DNA from: Anaerostipes sp. 992a
GTDB lineage: Bacteria; Bacillota; Clostridia; Lachnospirales; Lachnospiraceae
Length of the DNA: 64,000 bases
Direction: 5' to 3'
Assembly: GCF_001940245.1 (NCBI RefSeq)
Contig: NZ_MJIG01000004.1
Coordinates: forward strand, 1,116,001 to 1,180,000
Part shown: piece after piece, positions 35,364 through 44,865 of the stretch
How the letters are laid out: the number at the start of each line of letters is the position of its first letter
Numbering within the stretch: the stretch's first letter is position 1
Notes under the pieces: model-generated
Seen by the model: only the letters and a program-made list of their open reading frames with translations
What the model was told of the DNA's origin: nothing
The model's database searches: none
Translations under genes and position numbers: made by a program

Positions 35364-36476
35364 TTATTTTCCCTTATACTCTTTATAATAAGTCCAGTAC
35401 AGTTTTCCCATCTGCTCTGCATTTTCTTTCATATCATAACCCGCTTCTCTGATTATTTTCTGCCATAGCATTGATCTACGGCTACGATTGGATTCTAAAT
35501 CCTCAGCCGCTATCCTTTCTATTGTAGTCACCCAGGAATCAATATTTTGAATAGAAAGATACTCAATACTATGTGTCAGATTCACTTCTGCCGCCACAGT
35601 ATCGGATACAAGACAAGGCAGACCAGATGCCTGCGCTTCAATCAGGGCCAATGGAAGCCCTTCAAATAACGATGGAAGTACGAAGATGTCCATCGCCTGT
35701 AAATAATCATATACGTTTGAAATTTTTCCCAGAAAAATTACATATTCATCCAAATGCAAAGCATGAACCTTAGCTTTTATATGATCCATTAACTTTCCAT
35801 CACTGATTAATACTAATAAATAATTATGATTTCTTCTGATCAGCTCTGCAAACATATCAATCAGAAATTCATGATTTTTTTGCTCAAAAAAATTACCAAC
35901 ATGACCGATCACTTTCTGTCCGTTGGCATTTATCTTTTGTCTATAGAAAGCACGGCTTTCCTCAGCATAAGCATACTGGGACAATTCTATACCATTTTTA
36001 ATTTCCACAAAGGGCTGATCACGAAACAGCCATTTACCGGCATCCTGTCCACAGGCAAATCCATGCGTATACAATCTTTTAAATACTGGATAAAATAAGC
36101 TATGCAGGAATAAATGAGAACAGGTTGTATTATGAGAATGCACAATTCTTATGGGAACCCCTGCAAGCTTTGCAATCAGTACCTCTGGAAGCATCATCGC
36201 ACTATTGCCATGTATGTGAATCACATCATATTCCTGCTTTTTCAATAGTTTTTCTAACTGAATACAATAACGAAATGGATGCTTTCTTCTTTCATATACA
36301 AAAACTCTGGAATGATGCTTTTGAAATTCACATTGAAATTCTTCTTCGATCTCATTCAATGCAAGAATATCCATCTGCATATTACTCTTATCCATATTCC
36401 GATAATAATTCATAATGACAGCCGTTATGCCATTGATTCTGCTAAACTCAATTGTATTGATAATCAGTACTTTCAT
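35364..36476 (-). CDS. Glycosyltransferase family 4 (GT-B)
   Basis: A 370-residue GT-B enzyme. The acceptor half begins MKVLIINTIEFSRINGITAVIMNYYRNM, and the donor half holds VIGHVGNFFEQKNHEFLIDMF and the EX7E motif in FEGLPLALIEAQASGLPCLVSD. A close relative (same layout and motifs) is encoded at 48001-49110 in the other unit. Likely an EpsF/CapM type retaining transferase. Confidence 0.92.
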   Translation of the reverse strand: MKVLIINTIEFSRINGITAVIMNYYRNMDKSNMQMDILALNEIEEEFQCEFQKHHSRVFVYERRKHPFRYCIQLEKLLKKQEYDVIHIHGNSAMMLPEVLIAKLAGVPIRIVHSHNTTCSHLFLHSLFYPVFKRLYTHGFACGQDAGKWLFRDQPFVEIKNGIELSQYAYAEESRAFYRQKINANGQKVIGHVGNFFEQKNHEFLIDMFAELIRRNHNYLLVLISDGKLMDHIKAKVHALHLDEYVIFLGKISNVYDYLQAMDIFVLPSLFEGLPLALIEAQASGLPCLVSDTVAAEVNLTHSIEYLSIQNIDSWVTTIERIAAEDLESNRSRRSMLWQKIIREAGYDMKENAEQMGKLYWTYYKEYKGK

Positions 36477-36505
36477 ACTACCTAGCTTTTCTCCATCTGT
36501 TCTTG

Positions 36506-36991
36506 CTATCGTTTTATCCCTTCCAAATAATCACGTACAATGTTCACCATCTTCTTTCGTTGAGATACATATTGTGCAAAGGAATGCGTCCGACATTCTT
36601 TCAAAATCTTACCAAGGTCATCCTGTTCCCTACAAACAAGTACATAATTTAACTTAGAAAAGGTTTCAGCAATACCAATTTGATGATCATCTACATGTTC
36701 CCCATATTGAGGCAGCCGTGACACTACGATTACCGGTTTATGATGACTCAATCCACTGATGATACTGCCCACTCCACTGTGAGTAATCAGAATATCACAT
36801 TGCTCCATGATCTGCTCAAACTTTTCTTTTTCCAAAAATCTTTTATATCGGTAATGCATCGGTACATAATCTGTATGTCCGATCTGAGCAAATACCTCTT
36901 CTTCTATAACCCCGTTTTCGATTAAATCATCAATCTTTTTCAGCAATCTATTTAATTGAAATTTTTGCGTTCCTACTACAACAAATATCAT
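36506..36991 (-). CDS. Alg13/EpsF-like glycosyltransferase catalytic subunit
   Basis: A 161-residue protein similar to the C-terminal half of GT28 enzymes. It starts IFVVVGTQKFQLNRLL and carries ITHSGVGSIISGLSHHKPVIVV, the UDP-sugar-binding region. The short form works with a separate membrane partner (Alg14-like), encoded immediately upstream. Such pairs add the second sugar, often GlcNAc or galactose, to the lipid-linked first sugar. Start 36991 is the first Met of the conserved core. Confidence 0.88.
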   Translation of the reverse strand: MIFVVVGTQKFQLNRLLKKIDDLIENGVIEEEVFAQIGHTDYVPMHYRYKRFLEKEKFEQIMEQCDILITHSGVGSIISGLSHHKPVIVVSRLPQYGEHVDDHQIGIAETFSKLNYVLVCREQDDLGKILKECRTHSFAQYVSQRKKMVNIVRDYLEGIKR

Positions 36992-37002
36992 ATATTCTCT
37001 CA

Positions 37003-37485
37003 CTAAAAGATTCCGCCAGCATAAATTGCCTTTGGATAACACTTCAACATAGACTTCCATTGAACGATAAATAAATCCGCAAAAGGGTATACCAGCCTTC
37101 CTGTTAAAGATTTATTGTTGATTCGTGCAAAGGATTCTATAAAAATTATTTTCTTTTTGCTTAACTTCGCTAACACGCAAAATGGAAATGCAATTAACGC
37201 TCCTGTTGTAATGACCACATCCGGCCTTTCTTCTCTCATAATCTGAAAAGCCTTTTTAAACAGACGGATAAAATGCATCATAAAAAAACGTTCATGCCGA
37301 TTAATCTGTGGAACCAGATAAATACTTGGCAATTCACTGCCCATAACCTGCTCTGTTTCCTCAGTGATATAGAAAGAATCGTTCTCCTCAAAAATATCTT
37401 TTAAGCACAACAACTCTTCCCAATGACCACCAGCAGATGCAACACAACACAGCTTTAATTTTCCATCATCCGCGTTATTCTTCAT
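37003..37485 (-). CDS. Alg14/PssD-like glycosyltransferase membrane subunit
   Basis: A 160-residue partner of the Alg13-like protein. Typical start KLCCVASAGGHWEELLCL, then RPDVVITTGALIAFPFCVLAKL and the terminal GGIF. It anchors the pair at the membrane and binds acceptor. Start 37485 follows GAGGTAT and overlaps the LCP gene end by 11 bp. Confidence 0.88.
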   Translation of the reverse strand: MKNNADDGKLKLCCVASAGGHWEELLCLKDIFEENDSFYITEETEQVMGSELPSIYLVPQINRHERFFMMHFIRLFKKAFQIMREERPDVVITTGALIAFPFCVLAKLSKKKIIFIESFARINNKSLTGRLVYPFADLFIVQWKSMLKCYPKAIYAGGIF

Positions 37486-38515
37486 CCTCAAATACCTCAT
37501 TCGGTGTATCTGCTACCTGACGAATCCGATTGCTGATTTCCTCAACCGTATCAGAAGGCTCATAGTCTTCCTTCGGATAGAGGAATTCATGAAGTTCTTT
37601 TGCGTTGCTTTCTAAAGTAACTGGAACTCCATACCATACGCCATCTATCTTTCCACCCCATAGACTAGTTGGAAATGCCTTCGTATCCACAATATCATAT
37701 TTCGCCAAGTAATATAATATTTCTGTAACATCATCTGAATGATAATTCGTACTAATCTCATCCAGGAATTTATCCGCTAAATCCAGAAGCTGATCAGATT
37801 CCAGCGTCTTTGCCTTTTCAAAAATTTTAAGAAGAATCGTTCTTTGTCTTTCCGCTCTTTTATAATCTCCACCAGCTGTATAACGAATTCTTGTATAAGC
37901 CACTGCCTGAACACCATCTAATGTATAAGTTCCTGCTTTTGTAATATGGTCGGAATCTCTTTTTTCGATTTTGTTCAATTCATCTATATAACCATTGATG
38001 TATTTAGCCTCAGAATCTGTAATCTCCATCTCAATTCCCCCGATGTCATCTACCAATTCTGATACATTCATAAAGTTAATGGTAATATACTTGTCAATAT
38101 CAAGATCAAAATTGCGGTTTACCGTATCCATGGCCAAATCTGGTCCACCAAAGGAATGTGCATGGTTGATTTTATCTAATCCATGATCTTCAATAGATAC
38201 ATACGTATCACGGAAAATAGAAGCCAATCTGATTTCTTTTGATTTGTGGTTTACATCCACCACCATGATGGAATCCGATCTGGTTCCCTTACCGAGATTC
38301 TTTTCTCTTGTATCTACTCCAAAAATTAAAAATGTCTCTGTTCCATCTGTTTTTTCTTTAATTTCTTCTGTAGTCGCTTCCGCAGTCGTTGCTTTTCCTT
38401 TATTCTGATCCTTATTGGTCTCTTTTTTTCCCTTACCTACTATATAAATGACTCCCAATACAATAATGAGAAGGATAATTAACAGATATTTTAGATACTT
38501 CGTTTTTTCTCTCAT
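37475..38515 (-). CDS. LytR-CpsA-Psr (LCP) family glycopolymer ligase
   Basis: A 346-residue protein with a short cytoplasmic tail, one membrane helix (residues about 9-27), a Thr/Glu/Lys-rich linker and an extracellular LCP domain. The domain shows LIFGVDTREKNLGKGTRSDSI, the FRDTYV arginine, and YTRIRYT followed by RAERQRTILLKIF. LCP enzymes link capsule or teichoic polymers from undecaprenyl-pyrophosphate to peptidoglycan. It sits between CpsD and the glycosyltransferases, the usual spot in such loci. Confidence 0.93.
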   Translation of the reverse strand: MREKTKYLKYLLIILLIIVLGVIYIVGKGKKETNKDQNKGKATTAEATTEEIKEKTDGTETFLIFGVDTREKNLGKGTRSDSIMVVDVNHKSKEIRLASIFRDTYVSIEDHGLDKINHAHSFGGPDLAMDTVNRNFDLDIDKYITINFMNVSELVDDIGGIEMEITDSEAKYINGYIDELNKIEKRDSDHITKAGTYTLDGVQAVAYTRIRYTAGGDYKRAERQRTILLKIFEKAKTLESDQLLDLADKFLDEISTNYHSDDVTEILYYLAKYDIVDTKAFPTSLWGGKIDGVWYGVPVTLESNAKELHEFLYPKEDYEPSDTVEEISNRIRQVADTPNEVFEDEE

Positions 38516-38561
38516 TTATACTTCCTCACTCTCTATCATCTTACTCCAATATATGGTCTGC

Positions 38562-39254
38562 TTATCTATATTCATATGCATTGCCATAATATTTCTTATA
38601 ATAGCCTTGTTTTTTCACTTCAATCTTATTCAACACTGCTCCCAGGATTTTGACACCGGAATTTTCCAGCTGCTTTTTCACTGCTTTAATAAAACGTCTG
38701 CTTACTTTCCCCTGCTCTACAACTAAAATCGCTCCATCTGCCTTTGGTGCGATGACAGCTGCATCAATGACAGATCCCAATGGAGGAGTATCTAATAATA
38801 CAATATCATATGTATTGCGCAGTGTCTCTAACATTTCCTCAAAATAATGATTTCCAAGTATTTCTGTTGGATTCGGTACAGAAGGACCTGCAAATATCAT
38901 ATCCATGCCATCCACTTCCGTGCTGTAACATACTTCCTCTAATCTTTTCTGTCCACTCAGATAATGAGATAATCCAAAAATCTTTTTTCGGTTCTCTGTA
39001 TGCGCCCCTAATCGTCCAACAATGACAGATTTTCGAATATCACAGTCCACATAAATTACTTTTTGACCCGAAGCCGCCATAGATCTTGCCAAATTTAAGG
39101 TAACCGTACTCTTTCCTTCAGATGGAATGGAACTGGTCAACAAGATTGTCTTAATATCATCTCCACAAAACTGTATATTGGTTTTCAATGTACGAAGTGC
39201 TTCTGTGACACCATAATCTAATTCCTCTAATTTATCAAAAACTATTTTCTCCAT
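38562..39254 (-). CDS. cpsD: CpsD/CapB-family tyrosine-protein kinase
   Basis: A 230-residue BY-kinase. Walker A is SSIPSEGKSTVTLN, Walker A' is VIYVDCDIRKS, Walker B is IVLLDTPPLGSV, and the C-terminus is a tyrosine cluster (QGYYKKYYGNAYEYR) for autophosphorylation. It needs CpsC as membrane activator, encoded directly upstream, and is dephosphorylated by CpsB. Controls polymer length or export. Confidence 0.95.
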   Translation of the reverse strand: MEKIVFDKLEELDYGVTEALRTLKTNIQFCGDDIKTILLTSSIPSEGKSTVTLNLARSMAASGQKVIYVDCDIRKSVIVGRLGAHTENRKKIFGLSHYLSGQKRLEEVCYSTEVDGMDMIFAGPSVPNPTEILGNHYFEEMLETLRNTYDIVLLDTPPLGSVIDAAVIAPKADGAILVVEQGKVSRRFIKAVKKQLENSGVKILGAVLNKIEVKKQGYYKKYYGNAYEYR

Positions 39255-39255
39255 C

Positions 39256-39984
39256 TTATTTTTTCCCCTTTTTCTTATTTCTTCTACCCTTTTGTTCTTT
39301 CACAGATGCACTATCCGGAATTTCTGCCAATGTATTCAATCCTAAATAACGTTCAATTCCTTCCGCATCTGCTAAGGTATCATTCATAAGATAACCAATG
39401 ATAATCGCACCACTCATCAAAATGAAACCAACTACAAATCCAATGCAAGTATTTCTTCCAGTTCTTGGTGCCACCGGTTCATCTGCAATATCAGCCCATT
39501 CCAAAATATTCGGTGCATCCTGATCCATCCGATCTGAAATATAATCAGAAGAAACCTCTGCAAATTCGTCAGCAATCTTTTTCGCCTGTCCAGGATCCTC
39601 GTCAACAATCGTAATTTTAAGAATTCTTGTATCCGTTGGATTTTCTACAGATAAACAATCTAACATCTCATTATATTCCATATCCAAATCCAGATTCTTA
39701 ATTACCTTTTTTACAACGAATTTTCCAGTGATTACTTCCATATAGTCTTGGGTCAGACTATCGCCCAACTGAATATCTGCAAAACTGCTCAAAGAAGTAC
39801 TTTTGGGAAAAACATATAATTTGGCAGTTGCAGAATAAATTGGTGTCATTACATATATATTAAAGACTGCTACAATTGCCGCCATCAAAACAGACGACAG
39901 AAGCAACATTTTCCAGCTTCCCAATAGCAAAAAGAATAGTTCTTTTAAATCAATTTCAATTTCATCTTCGTACTTTAATTCCAT
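39256..39984 (-). CDS. cpsC: CpsC/Wzz-type chain-length regulator and kinase modulator
   Basis: A 242-residue protein with two membrane helices (residues about 20-42 and 172-192) and an extracellular loop containing PIYSATAKLYVFP, as in Wzz proteins, plus the proline-rich second-helix start DEPVAPRTGRN. Its basic C-terminal tail (GRRNKKKGKK) is in the cytoplasm near CpsD. Start 39984 has AAGGAG seven bases upstream. Confidence 0.92.
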   Translation of the reverse strand: MELKYEDEIEIDLKELFFLLLGSWKMLLLSSVLMAAIVAVFNIYVMTPIYSATAKLYVFPKSTSLSSFADIQLGDSLTQDYMEVITGKFVVKKVIKNLDLDMEYNEMLDCLSVENPTDTRILKITIVDEDPGQAKKIADEFAEVSSDYISDRMDQDAPNILEWADIADEPVAPRTGRNTCIGFVVGFILMSGAIIIGYLMNDTLADAEGIERYLGLNTLAEIPDSASVKEQKGRRNKKKGKK

Positions 39985-39994
39985 TGTTTTCTCC

Positions 39995-40789
39995 TTATAA
40001 ATATTCATTTTTTCGTAGATGTTCTGGATTTTCTATCAATAATGATATCATCTCTTCTTTTTCCAAATGCTCATAGATTACTTCCAATGCTTTTCGCATC
40101 TTCGGTGGTCTCCAATCCGGTCTATGACTGTCTGTCCCGATCAAATGAATTCCCTCTTCTTCTAAAAGAGATACCAGAAATCTCCTTGTCTCATCCCTCA
40201 AAAAGCTGTTGGTATTTGCCTGCATCAGAACTCCCATATCTATCAATTCAAAGATTCTTTCCCTGTCATCCAACAAACATTCAAACCGTTCCAAATGTGC
40301 TAAAATCGGACGATAACCTGCCATCAATAACTCTTGAAATGCCCGCTTCATTCTCTGATAGGAAATACCAATTGAAAATTCTACCAATACATACGCTGTA
40401 CCCGCAAGTGTCAATGCTCTTCCAGATTGCAGTTCTTCTAAAATATCAGAATGATAAAACAGCTCATTACCAAGATAAAGCCGCACTGGATAATTCTGTT
40501 TTTTTATTTCTTCCTGTAACTTTTTATATTGTGCCTGAATCAAGTCTGAATCTGTCTTTCCCATAATATAATGGGGTGTCAACATAATATCAGTGACCCC
40601 TTCCGCTATCTCCACCTGTATCATCTCCAGAGAATCCTCTAAACTTCTGGATCCATCGTCAACTTCTGGAAGAATATGGCAATGCATATCCCACACAGGA
40701 AGGTTCCAATCGACAAATTCGGCTTTTTTTCTTTTCTTTGATTTTCTTTGCAAAAAACCAAAAAAACTCCCTTTTTCTTTCTTCGCCAT
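39995..40789 (-). CDS. cpsB: CpsB/CapC-family tyrosine phosphatase (PHP fold)
   Basis: A 264-residue metal-dependent phosphatase. MHCHILPEVDDGSRS carries the first histidines, MLTPHY and LAHLERF the next, and LIGTDSHR the last metal ligand. A basic N-terminal extension of about 25 residues (rich in Lys) precedes the catalytic domain. It dephosphorylates CpsD and is the first gene of the second capsule unit, preceded by a strong promoter. Confidence 0.94.
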   Translation of the reverse strand: MAKKEKGSFFGFLQRKSKKRKKAEFVDWNLPVWDMHCHILPEVDDGSRSLEDSLEMIQVEIAEGVTDIMLTPHYIMGKTDSDLIQAQYKKLQEEIKKQNYPVRLYLGNELFYHSDILEELQSGRALTLAGTAYVLVEFSIGISYQRMKRAFQELLMAGYRPILAHLERFECLLDDRERIFELIDMGVLMQANTNSFLRDETRRFLVSLLEEEGIHLIGTDSHRPDWRPPKMRKALEVIYEHLEKEEMISLLIENPEHLRKNEYL

Positions 40790-40873
40790 ATGTACTGATT
40801 TCCTCCCGTCTAACTATCTCTCCCGCTCTTATTTTCCTTTTAGTATTTACCACAGTATACACAATTACTAAAT

Positions 40874-40903
40874 ATTGTAGCATAGACCGCAAAAATGTGT
40901 CAA
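40874..40903 (-). promoter_or_regulatory. Promoter of the cpsB-led capsule unit
   Basis: On the minus strand TTGACA (40898-40903), 18 bp, TACAAT (40874-40879). The bases just before the -10 read CTATG, as in the promoter of the other capsule unit at 52673-52702. The transcript would have a leader of about 77 nt with a TTTAGTA/TACTAAA hairpin. Confidence 0.8.
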
Positions 40904-40933
40904 GATACGGGGGATTACGCTTTTATATCCATA

Positions 40934-42127
40934 TTATTTCTTCTTTACTGCATGAGTAAAATATGTTTTTATTCCTCGTTTCAATCGTTTGAATAAAAAT
41001 ATATTTTCGACTGTCCGATATCCTCCTATATGATATGCCTTAATTATCTGATCATATAGCTTTCCCTTTGGCACTGGATGTCGTAATTGACTATTTCCAA
41101 GTACAATATCTTCTACTTTAGCATTTATCAGTGCAGCATCTATATTCTCTAAAAGCTCCTTTCCTTTTTTGGTATTTACCAAGACAGCTGAAATTCCTTT
41201 TTCCTCATCTAAACTACCATTATTAGATTTCAAAATATCTGGTTGGTATTTCTCAATTCCCCAATAATCTCCTATTGTTAAATCTGAACATCTTTCTGAT
41301 TTTGCATAAGGACAATCAAAACAATTCTCTCTTTGTAAATTTCCCTCCATAAAAAACGTATAATACGAGGATTTCTCTTGTGGTAGATCTATCTTTTGCT
41401 TTTCACCATTTTTTAAAAGCACCACACTTCCATACTTTCCCCAGCCATAGCATTTATCCCGAAATTTAAAATCAATCACTTTTCCTGCATTTTTCTTTTC
41501 CAAAAATTTTATATAGTCTGAAAAAATTTGTTCGGATGGTGTTCCATGACAAATAATATCAATCGTATACAGATTGCTTTTATATTTATCAAACATCAAT
41601 TTTATCTGTGAAACCTGACAAGGTGTTCCTGAAAATAATACTTTTTTTCCATTTTTCAAATATTTCTCTAATATTCTATATAGTGGCAATAAACTACTAT
41701 AAACATACTTAGATCCATATAATAATGATAATTGATCTTTAGATGTCACTACCATATGCTCAGCTCTAACTTTTTTATCATATTTCATAACGGAACCACA
41801 TACAACATTATTCTTTTTTATAAAATTAGTAGCAATTGCAGAAAAAGCACCCCCAGATGCCGATTGTCCCAATTCCTTTTTATTATTATTTACAAGTGCA
41901 TATCCTTCTATTGCGGATGGGTAAACATGTTCCTTTTGAAATGCACATGTTTTTATGCACAAACGACATGAAATGCACTTCTCTGTATCAACCTTTGGAT
42001 ACACACCACCTGCATGTGCTGTCTTCATTGTTATTGCATTTTTCGGACAAATTTGCATGCATCCCCCACAACCACAACATGAATCATATGTATATAAAAT
42101 TGTTTCATCTTTTAATTTATTATTCAT
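40934..42127 (-). CDS. FrhB-like polysaccharide protein with N-terminal 4Fe-4S ferredoxin domain
   Basis: A 397-residue protein. Residues 15-65 carry two cluster motifs (CCGCGGCMQICP and CISCRLCIKTCA). The FrhB part keeps SASGGAFSAI, LFSGTPCQVSQ, DIICHGTPSEQIF, CFDCPYA and SDLTIGDYWGIE. It is the full-length version of the shorter paralogue at 33187-34230. The family is common beside pyruvyl-transferase genes in capsule loci, but the reaction is unknown. It overlaps the flippase gene by 4 bp. Confidence 0.88.
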   Translation of the reverse strand: MNNKLKDETILYTYDSCCGCGGCMQICPKNAITMKTAHAGGVYPKVDTEKCISCRLCIKTCAFQKEHVYPSAIEGYALVNNNKKELGQSASGGAFSAIATNFIKKNNVVCGSVMKYDKKVRAEHMVVTSKDQLSLLYGSKYVYSSLLPLYRILEKYLKNGKKVLFSGTPCQVSQIKLMFDKYKSNLYTIDIICHGTPSEQIFSDYIKFLEKKNAGKVIDFKFRDKCYGWGKYGSVVLLKNGEKQKIDLPQEKSSYYTFFMEGNLQRENCFDCPYAKSERCSDLTIGDYWGIEKYQPDILKSNNGSLDEEKGISAVLVNTKKGKELLENIDAALINAKVEDIVLGNSQLRHPVPKGKLYDQIIKAYHIGGYRTVENIFLFKRLKRGIKTYFTHAVKKK

Positions 42128-43698
42128 TTTTGCAATATCCTCTTTTTTATAATATCTATTAATGTATCAATTTTAAACATTCTAAATATTAAACTCTTAG
42201 CATCTTCATAATATGGGCTATGCTTCAATACACTAATCAAAAATATATTTGCAATGATAACTGTAACAAACAATTTTATAAAAATAGTAAGCCATCCGTT
42301 TCCAGAAATAAAGTTAGTAATCATATACGTAATCGACGAAACAACAACAATAACCCCTGTATATTGAATAAGCTCAAAGGCATATTTTTTTGCCCCTCTT
42401 TTAAATATTAATCGAAATACATTATTGATAATCCATGGCAAACTAACCATACAAACACTTATAATTGTAGAAAGAACAATGCCATATAAGCCTATCATAT
42501 TTACAAATATTATATTTAATCCAAGATTAATAATTCCTGAAATTAATGGTCTAAATCTATCTTCATGCCATATTCCACCAGCATCTTTATATACACTGAT
42601 CATCATGACCAATTCATATACCCAAAAATAGATACAGAACAAAATGACCATAAAAAAATCCAATAACAACCTCTTTCCCATCCATAGCAACATAAATGGT
42701 TGGATTAATACAATAAAACAGCATATACAAAACCCATTCATCCATGTAGTTAATAATGTAAATACCTCGAACTCTCGATAATTTTGTTCTAAATCTTTCA
42801 AAAGCATACTATTTCCAACACCGGCAGTAATAGAAGTATATACGATTGCTACAAGACCAATAATCGCATTTATAATATAAAAATAATTTTGGTAAATTGC
42901 TAATACTTCAAGTCCCAAAAAGGCAGATATGACAATGGTATCAACCGAGTTTACAATTGTTCCACCCAACTTAGCAGTAAATAAATCTTTAATTCTTTGA
43001 TTAATTGCGGCAATCTCACATTTAAGCAATCTTCCCTGCGGTCTATAATCTGGATACATCCGTTGAGATATTATAGCAGTTATAATATTGTTGAATATCT
43101 GAGTAATTAAAATGGCAAGAACATAATAATAATAATTTTTAAAGCAAATGAGTGCTAAAATTTGTAATGCATATTTAAATGTATCTGTAATAATAGTAAC
43201 TTTACTTGATATATCGGTACGCTGATATGCTTGCAAAATACTATTTTTATATGCAAACAACCAATATGTAAATACTGTTGCCAGCAAATTCATCAAGTAT
43301 AGATAATATACATTCATGTTAGCAGGAACATTGCCAGCAATTAAATTTGGTATAAATGGCAAAAGAATAAGACCTATGGCTAAAATTGCTGCTCCAATAA
43401 TATTATAATAAATTTTATACAATCGCATTAATGCACATATGGTTAATGTATCATCCTTGACAATAGGCTTATACATCGAAAAAACCATTGCATTCCCAAC
43501 CCCTAATTCTGCTAAATTCAACACCTGCAAAACAGATGTAAACAGGCTATTAAGTCCCAAATATTGCACACCGATTTCATACATAATAATTGTACGCATA
43601 AAAAATGGTAAGGCAATTTGATAGATCTTTAAAATCATTCCAAATATAATATTAAGGGAAGCATTTCTAGATCGCTCTATCTTCATTATATTACTCAT
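42124..43698 (-). CDS. Polysaccharide flippase, Wzx type
   Basis: A 524-residue membrane protein with about 14 hydrophobic segments, beginning RSRNASLNIIFGMILKIYQIALPFFMRTIIM and with YLGLNSLFTSVLQVLNLAELGVG, typical of the polysaccharide transporter family in Firmicutes. It differs clearly from the flippase at 29835-31292, so the two units have non-identical exporters. It overlaps both neighbours by 4 bp. Confidence 0.9.
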   Translation of the reverse strand: MSNIMKIERSRNASLNIIFGMILKIYQIALPFFMRTIIMYEIGVQYLGLNSLFTSVLQVLNLAELGVGNAMVFSMYKPIVKDDTLTICALMRLYKIYYNIIGAAILAIGLILLPFIPNLIAGNVPANMNVYYLYLMNLLATVFTYWLFAYKNSILQAYQRTDISSKVTIITDTFKYALQILALICFKNYYYYVLAILITQIFNNIITAIISQRMYPDYRPQGRLLKCEIAAINQRIKDLFTAKLGGTIVNSVDTIVISAFLGLEVLAIYQNYFYIINAIIGLVAIVYTSITAGVGNSMLLKDLEQNYREFEVFTLLTTWMNGFCICCFIVLIQPFMLLWMGKRLLLDFFMVILFCIYFWVYELVMMISVYKDAGGIWHEDRFRPLISGIINLGLNIIFVNMIGLYGIVLSTIISVCMVSLPWIINNVFRLIFKRGAKKYAFELIQYTGVIVVVSSITYMITNFISGNGWLTIFIKLFVTVIIANIFLISVLKHSPYYEDAKSLIFRMFKIDTLIDIIKKRILQK

Positions 43699-44780
43699 CC
43701 TTCTTCTAAGCTTTGTTGTATAAAAATTTCTGAATATTCTTTATATTTTTGTAAATTTGCAAACACTCTTCTATAATCAATCTTTTTCTCCATCTTAAAA
43801 CGGTTTCCAAACAATCGATCCTGAAGTTCTAAATATTCTAGTAGATCAATCATCCTAGCTGCACTATTCGATGTCTGAAAAGTAACAAATTGCTTTTTAA
43901 ATAAAATAGAAAATACTGTTGCATGAAAAGAGTTTGTAATCACGTATTTTGCTTTATATATATATCCCATAAAACTTTCTGGACTACATCCATACACATT
44001 TTGAGCATTTTTAAACTCTTTTATTGTATCTTTATAAATATATATAATCTTTAATCCTCTTTTTTTGGCAAACTCTCTACACCACTTCTTCATCTCTTCA
44101 TTATCCTCTAAATGATAATAAAAAATATAATCAGTTTCCATATCTTTTATATCTGCTATCTTTAAATATTCTTTTGGATCAAGAAGTAATGTAGGATCTA
44201 CTGTACACATCACCTTATTCTTTGTATACCGTTCAACAAATGGTATTGTGCTCTCTTCTCTGACAGATATTGCAGTAAAAACATCTAAATAATTTTTTAT
44301 TTCTGCTACATCACCCTCAAAACTTGCATGTGCTATACTAGGTGCATAGGCAATTCGTTTCTTATCTTTTTCAACGAATCCTAAAAAGAATGCCGGCACA
44401 ACTCCTCCTGTGCAATCCAAATTCCATATTTGATCACTTCCACATATAAAGCAATCATATATTTGGTTTAATTCGCTCAAATTGCTTTTTTCGTTATATG
44501 TTTTTTCTGAAAGCATAAAATACTTTTTAGAAAATCTATCAAAGCAATTCTTTCTTTTGATATTTCGAAACAATCTTCTAACATCTCTAATAAATACTTT
44601 GGGATGGATTTTATATAAATGTGTTCTAAATAAATTGTATTGTTGAAAATCTCTTATAAGAATAAAATCAATTATATTTACCTCATACCCCTTTTGAGAT
44701 AAATATGTCTGCAATGCATATGCTTGCAATGCTGAACCATAATTATATGATTTATGAAATGTAACAATCCCAATTTTCAT
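43695..44780 (-). CDS. Polysaccharide pyruvyl transferase family protein
   Basis: A 361-residue homologue of the protein at 34223-35362, with GIVTFHKSYNYGSALQAYALQTYL at the start, CFICGSDQIWN, and VITNSFHATVFSILF near the end. Probably adds a ketal-pyruvate or modifies the repeat unit. Start at 44780 is the Met right at the conserved beta strand. A 76-bp AT-rich gap precedes it, the largest in this unit apart from the one after the first gene. Confidence 0.87.
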   Translation of the reverse strand: MKIGIVTFHKSYNYGSALQAYALQTYLSQKGYEVNIIDFILIRDFQQYNLFRTHLYKIHPKVFIRDVRRLFRNIKRKNCFDRFSKKYFMLSEKTYNEKSNLSELNQIYDCFICGSDQIWNLDCTGGVVPAFFLGFVEKDKKRIAYAPSIAHASFEGDVAEIKNYLDVFTAISVREESTIPFVERYTKNKVMCTVDPTLLLDPKEYLKIADIKDMETDYIFYYHLEDNEEMKKWCREFAKKRGLKIIYIYKDTIKEFKNAQNVYGCSPESFMGYIYKAKYVITNSFHATVFSILFKKQFVTFQTSNSAARMIDLLEYLELQDRLFGNRFKMEKKIDYRRVFANLQKYKEYSEIFIQQSLEEG

Positions 44781-44865
44781 TTTTATCACTTGATGCTAAC
44801 AATAACATCCTATTCCTTTCGTTTTAATATCAGACTTTCTTTTACCTTTTTTATCCATATTCTAA

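Noticed and set aside
36991-37500. Alg13/Alg14 genes as a frameshifted single EpsE/MurG-like gene
   Set aside because: Both reading frames start and end cleanly with normal family lengths, and the same split occurs at 50102-51100.
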